64,000 bases of DNA, from positions 1 to 64,000 of the forward strand of contig NZ_BNJF01000003.1 of the NCBI RefSeq assembly GCF_016587355.1, read 5' to 3'. Under the pieces are notes generated by a model. That model saw only the letters and a list, made by a program, of their open reading frames with translations. It did no database searches and had not been told where the DNA came from. Shown piece after piece: positions 18,486-27,911 of this stretch (position 1 is the first letter of the stretch; each line of letters starts with the position of its first letter). The stretch is from Ktedonospora formicarum (lineage in GTDB: Bacteria; Chloroflexota; Ktedonobacteria; Ktedonobacterales; Ktedonobacteraceae). The position numbers and the translations under genes were made by a program.

Positions 18486-19123
18486 ATGGCAGAGCAGCCC
18501 CCTTCAAATGGCACCATTTTGAAGCAGAGATTATACTCCTCTGCATACGCTGGTACCTTCGTTATTCATTGAGCTACCGAGATCTGGAGGAGTTGATGCT
18601 GGAACGGGGTTTGCATGTTGACCACACGACGATGTACCGCTGGGTCCAAAGATATGCTCCTGAGTTGGAAAAACGTTGTCGACCTCATCTCAAGGGAACA
18701 ACTGACTCGTGGCGGGTGGATGAGACGTCTGTCAAAGTCAAGGGAAGCTGGATGTATCTTTACCGTGCAGTGGATTCCCAAGGAACGACCCTGGAGTTCC
18801 ATCTGAGCGCTTCTCGTGATGCAGAAGCCGCCAAGCGCTTTTTCGCGAAAGCCCTGAGTGCCTCCCACACAGTGATTCCTCGCGTGATTACAGTCGATAA
18901 AAACGCAGCCTATCCCAAAGCCGTGACTGAAGGGAAAAATCGGCATGAAAGCTGTCCCAAATCAGACCAGTTAACCCTCTTTAAGAGAGAACACATGATA
19001 CCCCTTCTGCTACGAGGTTCGCGTGGTGATCTGCTGAAGGCCCGTTCGCGATCGCATCGTCTGCTGAAATTGGAACAGAAGAGGGAGATATCAGGCTTCA
19101 TTGAGTCATGCCTGATAGACTAA
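18486..19123 (+). pseudogene. IS6-type transposase, frameshifted and 3' altered
   Basis: The ATG at 18486 begins MAEQP. One extra C then shifts to the frame that carries PFKWHHFEAEIILLC, WVQRYAPELEKRCRPHL, the first Asp in WRVDETSVKVKG and the second in VITVDKNAAYP. After about 18945 the homology is lost and the frame continues with unrelated sequence to 19123. The catalytic Glu region is missing, so the copy is dead. A degenerate left end (ttttgcaaaaag) lies near 18430. Confidence 0.75.
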
Positions 19124-19370
19124 CTCGGTCCCTTACGGTTAAGAACAAACCAACATCCTTGCGAGTTGGTAGGTGACTGGGTTCTGGTTCGTCCCCAGAG
19201 CAGTTCCTCCGTGTGTTCGTACGTTGAGGCATCATGGAGGAGACAGCAGGAACCGTGAGATGAGTTGGCCGCTCACCTCGTCGGATGAACCTCCTTCTGG
19301 AACATGAAGGAGAGGCCAATCGATTGCTCGTGTCATGCACCAATCAACCAATCCAAGGAAGGATTTCGCC

Positions 19371-19637
19371 ATGAGCAGTTCCTTGATCAACAACGGGAAA
19401 ATCATCTTCAACTCCCTAGTGGAGTTGACGCCTGAACAGCAGGTTGACGCGATCCTCTCGACGCTGCGCGCGTCGGAGGAGCCGCTCAAATGCGGGAAGA
19501 TGGCGTGGCTGATGAACAATTGTCTGTCCACGGAGCAGCATCGAAAAATCAGCAAGGTGCTGCGCGCCAGGAGCGTCAACGGCGGGGAAGCCTTGGCGCT
19601 CTTCTGGGCGATACCTGTGCCGTTGACCGAGCAGTAG
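19371..19637 (+). CDS. Hypothetical 88-residue protein
   Basis: The ATG at 19371 follows 'aaggaagga'. Starts MSSSLINNGKIIFNSLVEL and contains LTPEQQVDAILSTLRASEEP and MNNCLSTEQHRKISKVLRAR. Mostly helical, with two Cys in the middle and a hydrophobic Trp-containing end. G/C-rich third positions. No domain recognised. It lies between an IS6-type remnant and a truncated tnpB and may be cargo of a lost element. Confidence 0.55.
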   Translation: MSSSLINNGKIIFNSLVELTPEQQVDAILSTLRASEEPLKCGKMAWLMNNCLSTEQHRKISKVLRARSVNGGEALALFWAIPVPLTEQ

Positions 19638-19783
19638 CACCTGGAGATCTCCCAGAGCTCCTAATGCGTTGGGTGGAGGAAGTCTGACTCGGAAGTCGGA
19701 CCACGCCACCCATCGTGGGATGAACACGGCACCGAGCAAGAAGGAATACGGGCGGACCCGCGACGTGTACACGCCTACCAGGC

Positions 19784-20575
19784 GTGTGCATGGCGCGGTC
19801 CGCTCGCTTCACTGGGAGCATTCGGGTGTTTTCTGATGCCATCCAGTTGCCTCGTTTGGGAAGGCTCCGACTCAAAGAACATGGCTATTTCCCTCTGGAT
19901 GGCAAGATCAGCAGTGCGACCATCCGTGAGCAAGCAGGCAGGTGGTACGTCTCGATCTGTGTGCACGAGGATGCGAAAGATCCCCAGCCAGCCAGAGGTA
20001 ACATCATTGGGGTTGATCTAGGGATCAAACGGTTGGCGACCCTCTCGGATGGACGCACCTTCGAGAACCCCAGGGCGTTGCGCAAGAAGATCACGGCACT
20101 CAAGCGAGCTTCACGACGTCATAGCCGCAAGGCCAAAGGATCACATAATCGCCAGAAAGCCAAGCAACACCTCTCGCGAATGCATGCCCGGATCGCCAAC
20201 GTACGCAACGATGCCTTGCACCAAGCGACCGCTCAGATCGTGGCGAGAACCAAGCCTGATCAAGAGAGGCCGCGTGTGATTGTGCTCGAGGATTTGAACA
20301 TTGCAGGCATGCTCAAGAACCGCCGGTTGGCTCGAGCCATCGCCGATGTGGGCATGTACGAGTTCAAGCGGCAGATCCTTTACAAAGCCGAGCAGGCAGG
20401 GGTACAGGTGCTGCTGGCCTCGCGCTGGGAGCCTTCTTCAAAAACCTGTTCGTGTTGTGGCTGGGTCAATGAGGCGCTCACCCTTTCGGATCGGGTTTTT
20501 GTCTGCCTGGAATGTGGAAACGTCCAGGATCGAGATGCCAATGCCGCCAACAATCTCGCGGCATTGGCACAATGA
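19784..20575 (+). pseudogene. tnpB: TnpB (IS200/IS605-type RNA-guided nuclease), N-terminally truncated
   Basis: 263 codons against about 370-400 for complete TnpB. Homology starts near RFTGSIRVFSDAIQLPRLG and runs to the end. All three RuvC acidic positions are visible: Asp in GVDLGIKRLATLSDG, Glu in VIVLEDLNIAG and Asp in QDRDANAANNLAAL. The zinc ribbon is TCSCCG ... CLECG. The missing N-terminal domain normally contacts the guide RNA and target, so nuclease activity is doubtful even though the RuvC core is intact. No TnpA is present. A near-identical second copy lies at 38.3 kb. Confidence 0.85.
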
Positions 20576-20715
20576 ACATGGCGTACCGCAAGTTCTGCGG
20601 GAAGTGACGCCTGTGGAGCAGATGTAAGACAAGCGAAAGGCTTGCTGTCTGCATTGAAGCAGGAACCGAATGTTGAGTATGGCTTGTCCATATTTGGGGA
20701 AATTTCGGAGAACGG
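20576..20715 (+). ncRNA. Right end of the IS605-type element, putative omega RNA
   Basis: The two tnpB copies stay nearly identical for about 140 bp past the stop codon and diverge abruptly after 'ttcggagaacgg', at 20715 and 38963. In known TnpB systems the guide RNA is encoded here and its guide is the DNA just outside the right end. By analogy the guide of this copy would begin atattctcttccctac. The RNA itself is inferred, not seen. Confidence 0.55.
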
Positions 20716-20781
20716 ATATTCTCTTCCCTACGAGCGCAAAGAACTACGAGAGGCAGGATACAACTGGCCTTGTTTTCTCGT

Positions 20782-21771
20782 CTACTCATCGGCTCTATTG
20801 AGTAATGCTTCGATCAAGTCTACCTGAGTCGGACTCAAGGGCCCAAAACGCATGGCACCAACGTTCTCTTCGACCTGTGCGACTGTCTTGAAACCAGGAA
20901 TAGGAACAGTGTGTTCACTGCGTGCCCAGATCCAGGCGAGTGCTCCTTGAGCCAGAGTGCGTCCATCATCGGTCAAGATGCGACGTACCTTCTCTAGCTT
21001 GCGCAAGAGGCCAGGAAGACGCTCATTGTTGAAGGGATTCCACGGCAGCTGAGAAAATCGAATGTCTTGCTGTCCAATCTGGTCTCTTGAAGTATATTTT
21101 CCACTCAGCAGACCCATCGCCAGGGGGCCACGATTGATACTTGCCAAGTGGTATTCTTCGCAAATGGCAAGCATATCTGGGGTGTCTGCGAAAATATTCA
21201 GGGTATGCTGAATAGCAGTACAATGAGGTCCCAGAGCAAACAAGCGTGCTCGCTCTGGATCATCGGTACTCCAACCATAGAAGCGGATTTTGCCTTCGGC
21301 TACCAGTTGTTCGAGAATCTCGCGTACCTCGAAGGCATGTTCGAGGTCATAATGGTTTTCGTGGAACTGGTAGAGATCTATGTAATCTGTTTGTAAACGG
21401 CGCAGACTGGCTTCACAGGCTTGACGGATGTACGTTGGCGAACACTCAAATCCGCCAGTAACAATGCGCGTTGCTTCATTGAACTGTGCCCCAAATTTGG
21501 TTGCGATGGTGACGTTCTGGCGCTGTTTTCCCAATGCCTGCCCAAGAATGTGTTCGCTATGTCCACAGCCATAAACAGCCGCCGTATCGAAAAAAGTTAC
21601 ACCAAGTTCTAGCGCACGATGGATGGCACGAATGGACTCGACATCGTCTACTGGCCCATAGCCACTGGGGAGGTTCCCTCCATCTTGCCCACCGATGGCC
21701 CAGCAGCCCATTCCTAATGCATTCACCTTGATACCGCTTCGTCCTAATGTTCGGGTCATTCCTTGACTCAT
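20782..21771 (-). CDS. Aldo/keto reductase
   Basis: About 329 residues from the ATG at 21771, which follows 'ggaggaagcagca'; an upstream in-frame start at 21789 lacks a ribosome site. It is a TIM-barrel NADPH-dependent oxidoreductase. Catalytic landmarks are the Asp/Tyr of FFDTAAVYGCGHSE and the Lys of IATKFG, followed by the family segments DYIDLYQFHENHYD, GWSTDD and PIPGFKTVAQVEENV (coenzyme pocket). Closest in pattern to the YghZ/Tas-like AKR groups that act on small carbonyls. Substrate unknown. Monocistronic, flanked by the end of the tnpB element and an IS6-type fragment. Confidence 0.93.
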   Translation of the reverse strand: MSQGMTRTLGRSGIKVNALGMGCWAIGGQDGGNLPSGYGPVDDVESIRAIHRALELGVTFFDTAAVYGCGHSEHILGQALGKQRQNVTIATKFGAQFNEATRIVTGGFECSPTYIRQACEASLRRLQTDYIDLYQFHENHYDLEHAFEVREILEQLVAEGKIRFYGWSTDDPERARLFALGPHCTAIQHTLNIFADTPDMLAICEEYHLASINRGPLAMGLLSGKYTSRDQIGQQDIRFSQLPWNPFNNERLPGLLRKLEKVRRILTDDGRTLAQGALAWIWARSEHTVPIPGFKTVAQVEENVGAMRFGPLSPTQVDLIEALLNRADE

Positions 21772-21919
21772 TGCTGCTTCCTCCTCCAAAAAAATTGATT
21801 GAGTCGTTATTGCTCGTCACTACACTGGTGAGTATAAGGCTGAAGTTTTGTTCTCCACATCCTCCAAAAGTAGTAAAGATAGCCTGAGTAACATCTCTTC
21901 TTGTTTGTCCAAACTTACC

Positions 21920-22262
21920 CAACACGTTGTTCAGTATCTTTTGCTTTGACCTTGATGTGTGTTTCGTCCACTTTTCAGGAGTCACTGCAAGCTTTTAGGG
22001 ACGGTCGACAGCGTTTTTCCAGTTCGGGAGCGTAGCGCTGAACCCAGCGATACACGGTGGTGTGATCGACGTGGAGTCCGCGCTCGGACATCATCTCTGC
22101 CAGATCGCGAGAGCTGAGCGCGTATCGTAGGTACCAGCGCACACACAAGAGAATGATCTCGGCCTGGAAATGACGTCCTTTGAACGGATTCTGCTCGGTC
22201 ATGGGGTCCTCTTTTGTTTTTTCGCTTCACTTTAGAAGATCAGCTTACTTCTTGCAACACAA
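21920..22262 (-). pseudogene. IS6-type transposase 5' fragment with terminal repeat
   Basis: Starts at ATG 22202 (MTEQNPFKGRHFQAEIILLC), reads WVQRYAPELEKRCRPSLK and hits a TGA after SDS (probably Trp to stop). The same frame continues with KVDETHIKVKAK and is lost at about 21935. The element end cttcttgcaacacaac lies upstream at about 22246-22261. Only the left third of the IS remains. Confidence 0.8.
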
Positions 22263-22280
22263 CTGGATTACCGTGGCAAG

Positions 22281-22544
22281 AAGAGAGTTCTTGGACGCAT
22301 TGGCAGACAGATGGCTTCAATGATCTACGCGCTGCTCAAAACAGATCAGGAAACAGTCAGCCAAGTCCCGCCAGGCCAGAAACTCTCGGCTCCCATGCTC
22401 TATAATCCAGAGGTGTATAGGAAGCATCGGGAAGGTCAATACCGCTCCTTGAAGCCGGGAACCCTGCCGAGAGAGATCATCCAATTGCCGAAGGAGACGC
22501 AATCGTTCCTTGGTATGGATGTTATAAGGCTTACTACCAGTTAA
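22281..22544 (+). pseudogene. IS110-type transposase, C-terminal fragment
   Basis: The frame reads KKRVLGRIGRQMASMIYALL, then LKTDQETVSQVPPGQ and MLYNPEVYRKHREGQYRSLK, which I recognise as the usual C-terminal end of a Chloroflexota IS110 subgroup. The N-terminal DEDD domain is absent, and the fragment abuts the IS6-type end at 22262. Confidence 0.55.
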
Positions 22545-22584
22545 AATGTTTGACAATCAAACTCATTAAAAAACGAGCTGAGGG

Positions 22585-23454
22585 CTAAAACTTACCAACG
22601 AGCAGTGGTGGGATAACATGGAGGATGATATCGCAGGCAAAGTGCGCTACCATTGCCAATAAAATGCCACGCTTCCAGTAGACCCACCCAAAGGTCAGGC
22701 CAACAATACTATTGAGCAGCAGAATATTGAGCACCATCGCCACGCCCGATGCGCCAATAATAGCCGCATTCGTGAAATGCAATGAAGCGAAAATGAGAGC
22801 CGCCAGAATATTTGCTATCCAGAATATGGATGCCGAGAGACGCCCACCGCGAACAATCTTTGTTCCGAGCCAGGCGAAAAGTGTCAGTAGACCTAAGCGT
22901 GTCCAGATCTCTTCACGAATACCTGCTGAGATCGCAGCAAGAAAGCCCTGCCAGGTTGAGGGAAGGTTAGCAGGCTCACTAGTTTTCATAGGCGCAACGA
23001 GAGAAAGGAGAGCCGCCAGGATGAAGACGATAATTCCAGCCAGGAGCCCGATAATGAAGGCCAAGGGGAGTCCTTTAACGAAGGCACGTGCTGCCTCGCG
23101 TCTCCCATTCAGCCAGTCTTCCAGTAGTGGCGCGCCTAATCCAATGCCGCTTCCCAACCAGAGACCTATGCCCGCGCCAATAGCTGAGAAGATAACATCC
23201 TGTACAATCTCTGCGATAGTAGTGATTGTAATAACTGACATACTGGGATTATTGATACCGAGTAATGCAAAGGTATAGGGAATGATCAGCAGGCTACTCA
23301 TAGCTGTACACAGGAGCAAAAACCAGAATGCCTTCGCATGCGAGCGTTTTGCTGGGAGGGAGGGTATTTCTTCGGGAGAGGAAACCTGTATTGGTTCTGA
23401 GGGAAAGGGATCTTTCCCGGATGGGAGCGTCGTTGAATCATGCATCTCATTCAT
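22585..23454 (-). CDS. CPBP-family intramembrane protease
   Basis: About 289 residues from the ATG at 23454, preceded by 'aagggga'; the frame is open to 23502. A polar N-terminal tail of ~55 residues is followed by 6-8 hydrophobic helices. The family (CAAX protease and bacteriocin-processing) motifs are present: IREEIWTRLGL (EExxxR), FASLHF (FxxxH) and VAHFACDIILH (HxxxD), which together form the metal site inside the membrane. Members process prenylated or exported peptides or give bacteriocin self-immunity. Neighbours give no substrate. Followed on the same strand by nothing but IS remnants. Confidence 0.9.
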   Translation of the reverse strand: MNEMHDSTTLPSGKDPFPSEPIQVSSPEEIPSLPAKRSHAKAFWFLLLCTAMSSLLIIPYTFALLGINNPSMSVITITTIAEIVQDVIFSAIGAGIGLWLGSGIGLGAPLLEDWLNGRREAARAFVKGLPLAFIIGLLAGIIVFILAALLSLVAPMKTSEPANLPSTWQGFLAAISAGIREEIWTRLGLLTLFAWLGTKIVRGGRLSASIFWIANILAALIFASLHFTNAAIIGASGVAMVLNILLLNSIVGLTFGWVYWKRGILLAMVAHFACDIILHVIPPLLVGKF

Positions 23455-23670
23455 AAATAGAGATTCCCCTTCCTTAACAGCAGAATAAGAAATGGTGCAC
23501 ATTAAAAAGGACGCATACCTGCTGAATCACTCAAAATCACAATCTCCGATCAAACACGTTTTCACTCTCAAACACAATAGCCCGTATTTTGTAACAATAT
23601 CCATTTATACTCATGGGCAATAATTAGTGCTTTTCTCTCAGCTCTGTTCAAAGAGAAGCCTTTCTTGCAG

Positions 23671-24396
23671 TCAACCTCTCGATTTGTTTCCTGATGAGCG
23701 ACGGAAGACGAGTACACCCATGACCACAAACCAAGCCAGGACCTCAATGGCCAGGATGCGTTCCGTCAGACCTGCCACTCCGGTTTGCATTCCCTCCACG
23801 GTGGGTGAGAAGGTCAGGAAGAACAGGACCACCAGTGCCAGTGTCAGAGGACTGCCCAGTAGTAGCCAGTTGCCGAGCAGTCGAAAGCTCCTGATGCGGC
23901 GAAGCAAGAGACTGATGACCACGAAACTCAGCACCGGGGTTGCGCAGCTTAGGAAGAAACCAGCCGTATGAAGCAGCATCGACTCCAAGGTGAAGAAGCC
24001 GTCCACCATCATACCCAGTGGCGAGAGCGCGAGCAGTACCGTGCTGCTCCAACGCGCAAGGGTACCCATCTCCTTGATGCCCTGGAAAATGCCAACGATG
24101 CCGACCAGTATCAGGAGTCCACTGAGAACGAAGGCTGCGTTCATGAATGGGGCGGTGGGACCCAGACCCAGGCCGCTGATGGGTTGGCTGATGGGCGAGT
24201 AGGGCGCGACCTGCGTGCCCCAGGCGGTGTATCCTGGGCTCAAGAAGCCAAGGATGATCCAAGCCAGGGTGAACAGAACAGGCCCAGCGATGGCCCCGAG
24301 CACAAGCCACCGAATTGCCGCTGGTTTGGTGAAATCTTCACCGATCAACACTGGTGTGGTGGTATCGTCGATGGGATGCTGTGATGTTGTATTCAT
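23671..24396 (-). CDS. DUF998-type membrane protein
   Basis: 241 residues with six hydrophobic segments after a polar N-terminal tail. The pattern GPVLFTLAWIILGFLSPGYT, then SPISQPISGLGLGPTAPFMN, matches DUF998 proteins, small multi-pass membrane proteins of unknown function. 'gaggagcaga' lies before the ATG. Upstream of the CPBP gene on the same strand with a 216-bp gap, so a separate promoter is likely. No catalytic residues evident. Confidence 0.85.
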   Translation of the reverse strand: MNTTSQHPIDDTTTPVLIGEDFTKPAAIRWLVLGAIAGPVLFTLAWIILGFLSPGYTAWGTQVAPYSPISQPISGLGLGPTAPFMNAAFVLSGLLILVGIVGIFQGIKEMGTLARWSSTVLLALSPLGMMVDGFFTLESMLLHTAGFFLSCATPVLSFVVISLLLRRIRSFRLLGNWLLLGSPLTLALVVLFFLTFSPTVEGMQTGVAGLTERILAIEVLAWFVVMGVLVFRRSSGNKSRG

Positions 24397-24906
24397 TTCT
24401 GCTCCTCACTTTTGTCTTCAATCAATATTAGGAAGAGTTCCATGTCGTCCGCACAAGAGCAGCGATGGAGGGCTGCCAGAAAGGCTCTGCTCACTCTTCT
24501 GGAGGCGGTATGGACGCACTCGTCGAGAGCTCAAGGAGCGTCAGCCCCAAATCGCGCATTTTGCAGAGGATGCCGTAGAGCGCTGCCTATTCAGGGAGAT
24601 GCCCGGAAAGCAGAGTCGTGCCATCGCTCTGATGCGTGATCGAGAGGCGATCAAACCACTCTTGCCAGAATGTGTCCAAGTGCCCTTTCACCCGAATGAC
24701 ATATCTCATCTGCTGGTACTCCGTTCGAATGACGTTTTCTCATCTGAGAACAAGAATACGCTCTCAGCAGGTGAAACACAGTTGTCAAAGGGACACTTTG
24801 GGTCCTATTTTGCGGAGTGTGTCAGGAAGGATCCAGGTGTCCTTTTGGACACCTGGCCTGAGGATCTACGTGAGAGCAGGAAGCCGCGGTTGAGAGGACA
24901 CCCGTG
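24397..24906. other. Gap with coding-like remnant and a perfect hairpin
   Basis: A plus-strand frame across 24490-24680 (RRELKERQPQIAHFAEDAVE) looks like decayed coding sequence but has no start or recognisable family. At 24833-24856 there is a perfect 10-bp hairpin (ccaggtgtcc tttt ggacacctgg), located 50 bp beyond the stop of the LuxR-type gene, where it could act as its terminator. It lacks a U tract on the minus strand. Confidence 0.45.
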
Positions 24907-27711
24907 TTAGAGCAAAGATAACTCCCGTGCCCGTGCTACGGCATGAGTTCGATTCTGAGCAGAGAGCTTCAGCAGGAGGTTGCCGACATGTTTCTTGACT
25001 GTTCTGAGCGAGACCACCAGTCGATTAGCAATCTCCTGGTTAGAGGCCCCCGAAGCCAGGAGGCATAGGACCTCCTGTTCACGTGGCGTTAGGGGCTCGG
25101 GTAGGGAGGACGATAGGGTGCCAAAGAGGATGACCTTCTCCCCAGCATTCTGGTGCTGCTCGCATGCGAACCCATCGAGCAATGTCTGAGCATAAGCAAT
25201 AAGGGGAGGAGAAACACCACGCTGCTGCATGCACGAAGTCTCAAGAAAAACCAGGAGGGCCTCCTTCATCGGCTCTCCCACATCGAGAAAGATGCGCCGA
25301 TAATCCTCGGGCTCGGCTTCGATGAGCAAACGAGAGAGAATAGAACGCGCCTCTTGTGTGGCACCTGAAGCTTGCAGAGCAGCTACCTGCAACGCTAGAA
25401 TGGAAATGACACTTCCTCCTCTTCCCACCCGCTCTGCGCTGCCCAGCAGCGCAGCAAGCCACTGCAATGCTTGTGGATACTGCTGCGTAGCGAGATAGAT
25501 GCGCACCAGTGTGAGATAGGCACTTTCGTGGTTATAGTGGAGGGCCACCTCTCGGTAGGGGATGTGTTTGGCCCATTCTACTGCCCGTACCAAATCACCC
25601 TGGGCCAGCCAGAGCTGGGCCCGGAGACTTTCGAACCCGGGAAGAAACAGTGGAAGTCTGGCGCGTTTGTTCACTTGCTCCATCTCATGTATGGCGTGTT
25701 CTGCTTCGACCAGATTTCCCTGAGCTATACAGCACCGTCCAAGCACTTCATAGCTTCCCATGAGAATGTCCAGATAGTGCAGAGGAGTCGTTTTCTCAAT
25801 CGCGATCAAGGCTTCGCTTTTCGCGATCTCCAGTTGATTCCATGCATAGGCAAGCTGAGCCTGGAAGAAATGAGGATACGCTGCTGCTGGGAGAGGCGCT
25901 CCCAGATGGTTCACTAACTGCTGGAATTCCTGGCAGCGAGTCTGGGCTTGTGATAGCTGTCCCAGGGCGATCATGGCACCAATTAGCCCCCAGAGAGTTT
26001 GCACCTCCTGATAACGATCCTGTGTTCCCCTGGTCATCTTCCTCATCTCCTGCAAGGTTGCGACCATCGGAGGAAAATTCCCCGCCAGACGCAGTGCCAT
26101 AGCAACACTTCCCCCAAGTTGCTGCTTCCACACGGTATCGTCATCCAAAGACAGGTGTTGCAGCGACTCCACGAGGCTGTTCAGTTGCTCCACATTGTCA
26201 TCAGAGAGCGCTTTTTTCCCCAGTTTCCATGCCTGGAGAATCATCATCCGATGGTGCAGTCGGTCGCGCTCGGTTTGGGAAAGAGTGGCTTGATCTTCAC
26301 TCCGCAACGTCTGCTCCACACCTACCCAGAGCAGGGTCAGATACTCATTTTCCTCTCCATCAGAGAAAGGGGACAGCATATTGAACGCTAAGATGTAGCT
26401 GGTGGCCAGGTGCGGATGCGCGCTCAAGACCTCTTGAGGGAGGAGCTTGATCCAGTTCAGCAGCGTTTTGAGCTCCCCTTGCAGATGCAAACGCTCGACA
26501 CAGCCCTCCAGCAATTCAGCCATAAACCAGAAGTCCTGTGAGGCCCTCGCATGGGAGATCGCCTCGTACAGCCATCCCTGCTGTTGATACCAGAGCGCAG
26601 CCTCCCGGTGCAGGCGGGGCACCAGATCAGGCTGGGTAGCCTGTAAGCGAGCCAGCAGCACCTCGCGGAAGAGCGTGTGCCAGCGATACCAGCGCCGCTC
26701 CTCGTCGAATGGAATGAGGAAGAGGTTGGCGCGCTCCAGCGCCTCCAGAATCTGTTGACTGGTTGACTCACCAGAAAGCCGCTGGCAGACCTCAGCATTC
26801 ATCCGCTCCAGCACAGACGTGTGGAGCAAAAAACGTTGCTGCGCCTCAGGCAAGGGGTCAAGAATCTCCTCTTGCACATAATCCAAGATCAGGCGATGAT
26901 TGCCGGTAAAGGTCTGGACAAAGGCTGAGGCATCATGGTGTCTACGTAATGAGAGAGCTGCTAGTTGAAGTCCCGCAATCCACCCTTCCGTGCGCTGCTC
27001 CAGACGGCGAATCGCTTCCATTGAGAGCGGGAGGTCCATTACCTGAGTGAGAAACCCGGCGGCTTCGTCGCCACGCAAGCGCAGATCCATTTCGCGGATC
27101 TCGACTACCTGCCCACGCGCACGCAGGCGAGCAAGCGCCAGAGGAGGATCGACTCGACTGGCAAGAAGTACGTGCATGCAGGCAGGAAGATGATCAAGTA
27201 CGAACCGCAGGGATTCATGAATCGCTGGCTCGCGTATCAGATGGTAATCATCCAGAATGAGGGCGACCTCTTGTGCACGTGATGCCAGTTCGTTGATGAG
27301 TGCAGTCAACGCACCTGGAAGCGTCGAGGGTTGTGGTGAGTGCAGCATAGCGAGCGTCGCTTCTCCAACCGGAGAGCCAGCTTTCCTGAGCGCGGCAATC
27401 ACATAGGCCCAGAAGTGTGTTGGGTCATTGTCCTGCTCATCCAGTGTCACCCATGCGACCTGACTCATAGTTTGTCTGGCCCAGGCCGAGAGCAGCGTCG
27501 TTTTGCCAAAACCAGCCGAGGCCGAGAGCAGCGTCAAGGGATTGGTGCGGCTCTGCTCAAGAGCCCTCAACAGATGCTCGCGAGGAAGTCGCATCGAACG
27601 AATAGGTGGAATGGTGAACTTCGTTACCAGCAAGTCTGGACTAAGCAAAGGATCAGTCTCCCTTCTCTTCAACTTTCCAGAACGCGCTTCTGGGGGTCTA
27701 TTTTCCTGCAT
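24907..27711 (-). CDS. MalT-like LuxR-family transcriptional regulator
   Basis: 934 residues, the usual size for large ATP-binding LuxR (LAL/MalT-type) regulators. Walker A SASAGFGKTT at 63-72 with downstream VALILDDYHLI (Walker B), a winged-helix region with ERMNAEVCQRLSGE, a long helical TPR-like sensor region (about 380-830), and a C-terminal LuxR HTH (LTPREQEVLCLLASGASNQEI ... RTVKKHVGNLL). STAND ATPases of this class oligomerise with ligand and ATP to activate promoters. No obvious target operon adjoins it: downstream lie DUF998 and CPBP genes on the same strand, which it might control. Intact. Confidence 0.94.
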   Translation of the reverse strand: MQENRPPEARSGKLKRRETDPLLSPDLLVTKFTIPPIRSMRLPREHLLRALEQSRTNPLTLLSASAGFGKTTLLSAWARQTMSQVAWVTLDEQDNDPTHFWAYVIAALRKAGSPVGEATLAMLHSPQPSTLPGALTALINELASRAQEVALILDDYHLIREPAIHESLRFVLDHLPACMHVLLASRVDPPLALARLRARGQVVEIREMDLRLRGDEAAGFLTQVMDLPLSMEAIRRLEQRTEGWIAGLQLAALSLRRHHDASAFVQTFTGNHRLILDYVQEEILDPLPEAQQRFLLHTSVLERMNAEVCQRLSGESTSQQILEALERANLFLIPFDEERRWYRWHTLFREVLLARLQATQPDLVPRLHREAALWYQQQGWLYEAISHARASQDFWFMAELLEGCVERLHLQGELKTLLNWIKLLPQEVLSAHPHLATSYILAFNMLSPFSDGEENEYLTLLWVGVEQTLRSEDQATLSQTERDRLHHRMMILQAWKLGKKALSDDNVEQLNSLVESLQHLSLDDDTVWKQQLGGSVAMALRLAGNFPPMVATLQEMRKMTRGTQDRYQEVQTLWGLIGAMIALGQLSQAQTRCQEFQQLVNHLGAPLPAAAYPHFFQAQLAYAWNQLEIAKSEALIAIEKTTPLHYLDILMGSYEVLGRCCIAQGNLVEAEHAIHEMEQVNKRARLPLFLPGFESLRAQLWLAQGDLVRAVEWAKHIPYREVALHYNHESAYLTLVRIYLATQQYPQALQWLAALLGSAERVGRGGSVISILALQVAALQASGATQEARSILSRLLIEAEPEDYRRIFLDVGEPMKEALLVFLETSCMQQRGVSPPLIAYAQTLLDGFACEQHQNAGEKVILFGTLSSSLPEPLTPREQEVLCLLASGASNQEIANRLVVSLRTVKKHVGNLLLKLSAQNRTHAVARARELSLL

Positions 27712-27911
27712 GTCTCTTGCTCATTCAGTAGGAGAGCATCGCCTCCTCGATCAGCAACTCTTGCAAACGCTATGAGCAGCGAACAGTCCATGCTCACTTA
27801 CTTGCGGTGATGGGCTCGTTGCTGTTTGCACTCCTCATCCAGGATCAGCCCCCATTCCCGTTCCGAATGCCCCTGCATCTGAAGAAAGGCATCAGCCGTA
27901 CAGGTCAATCA

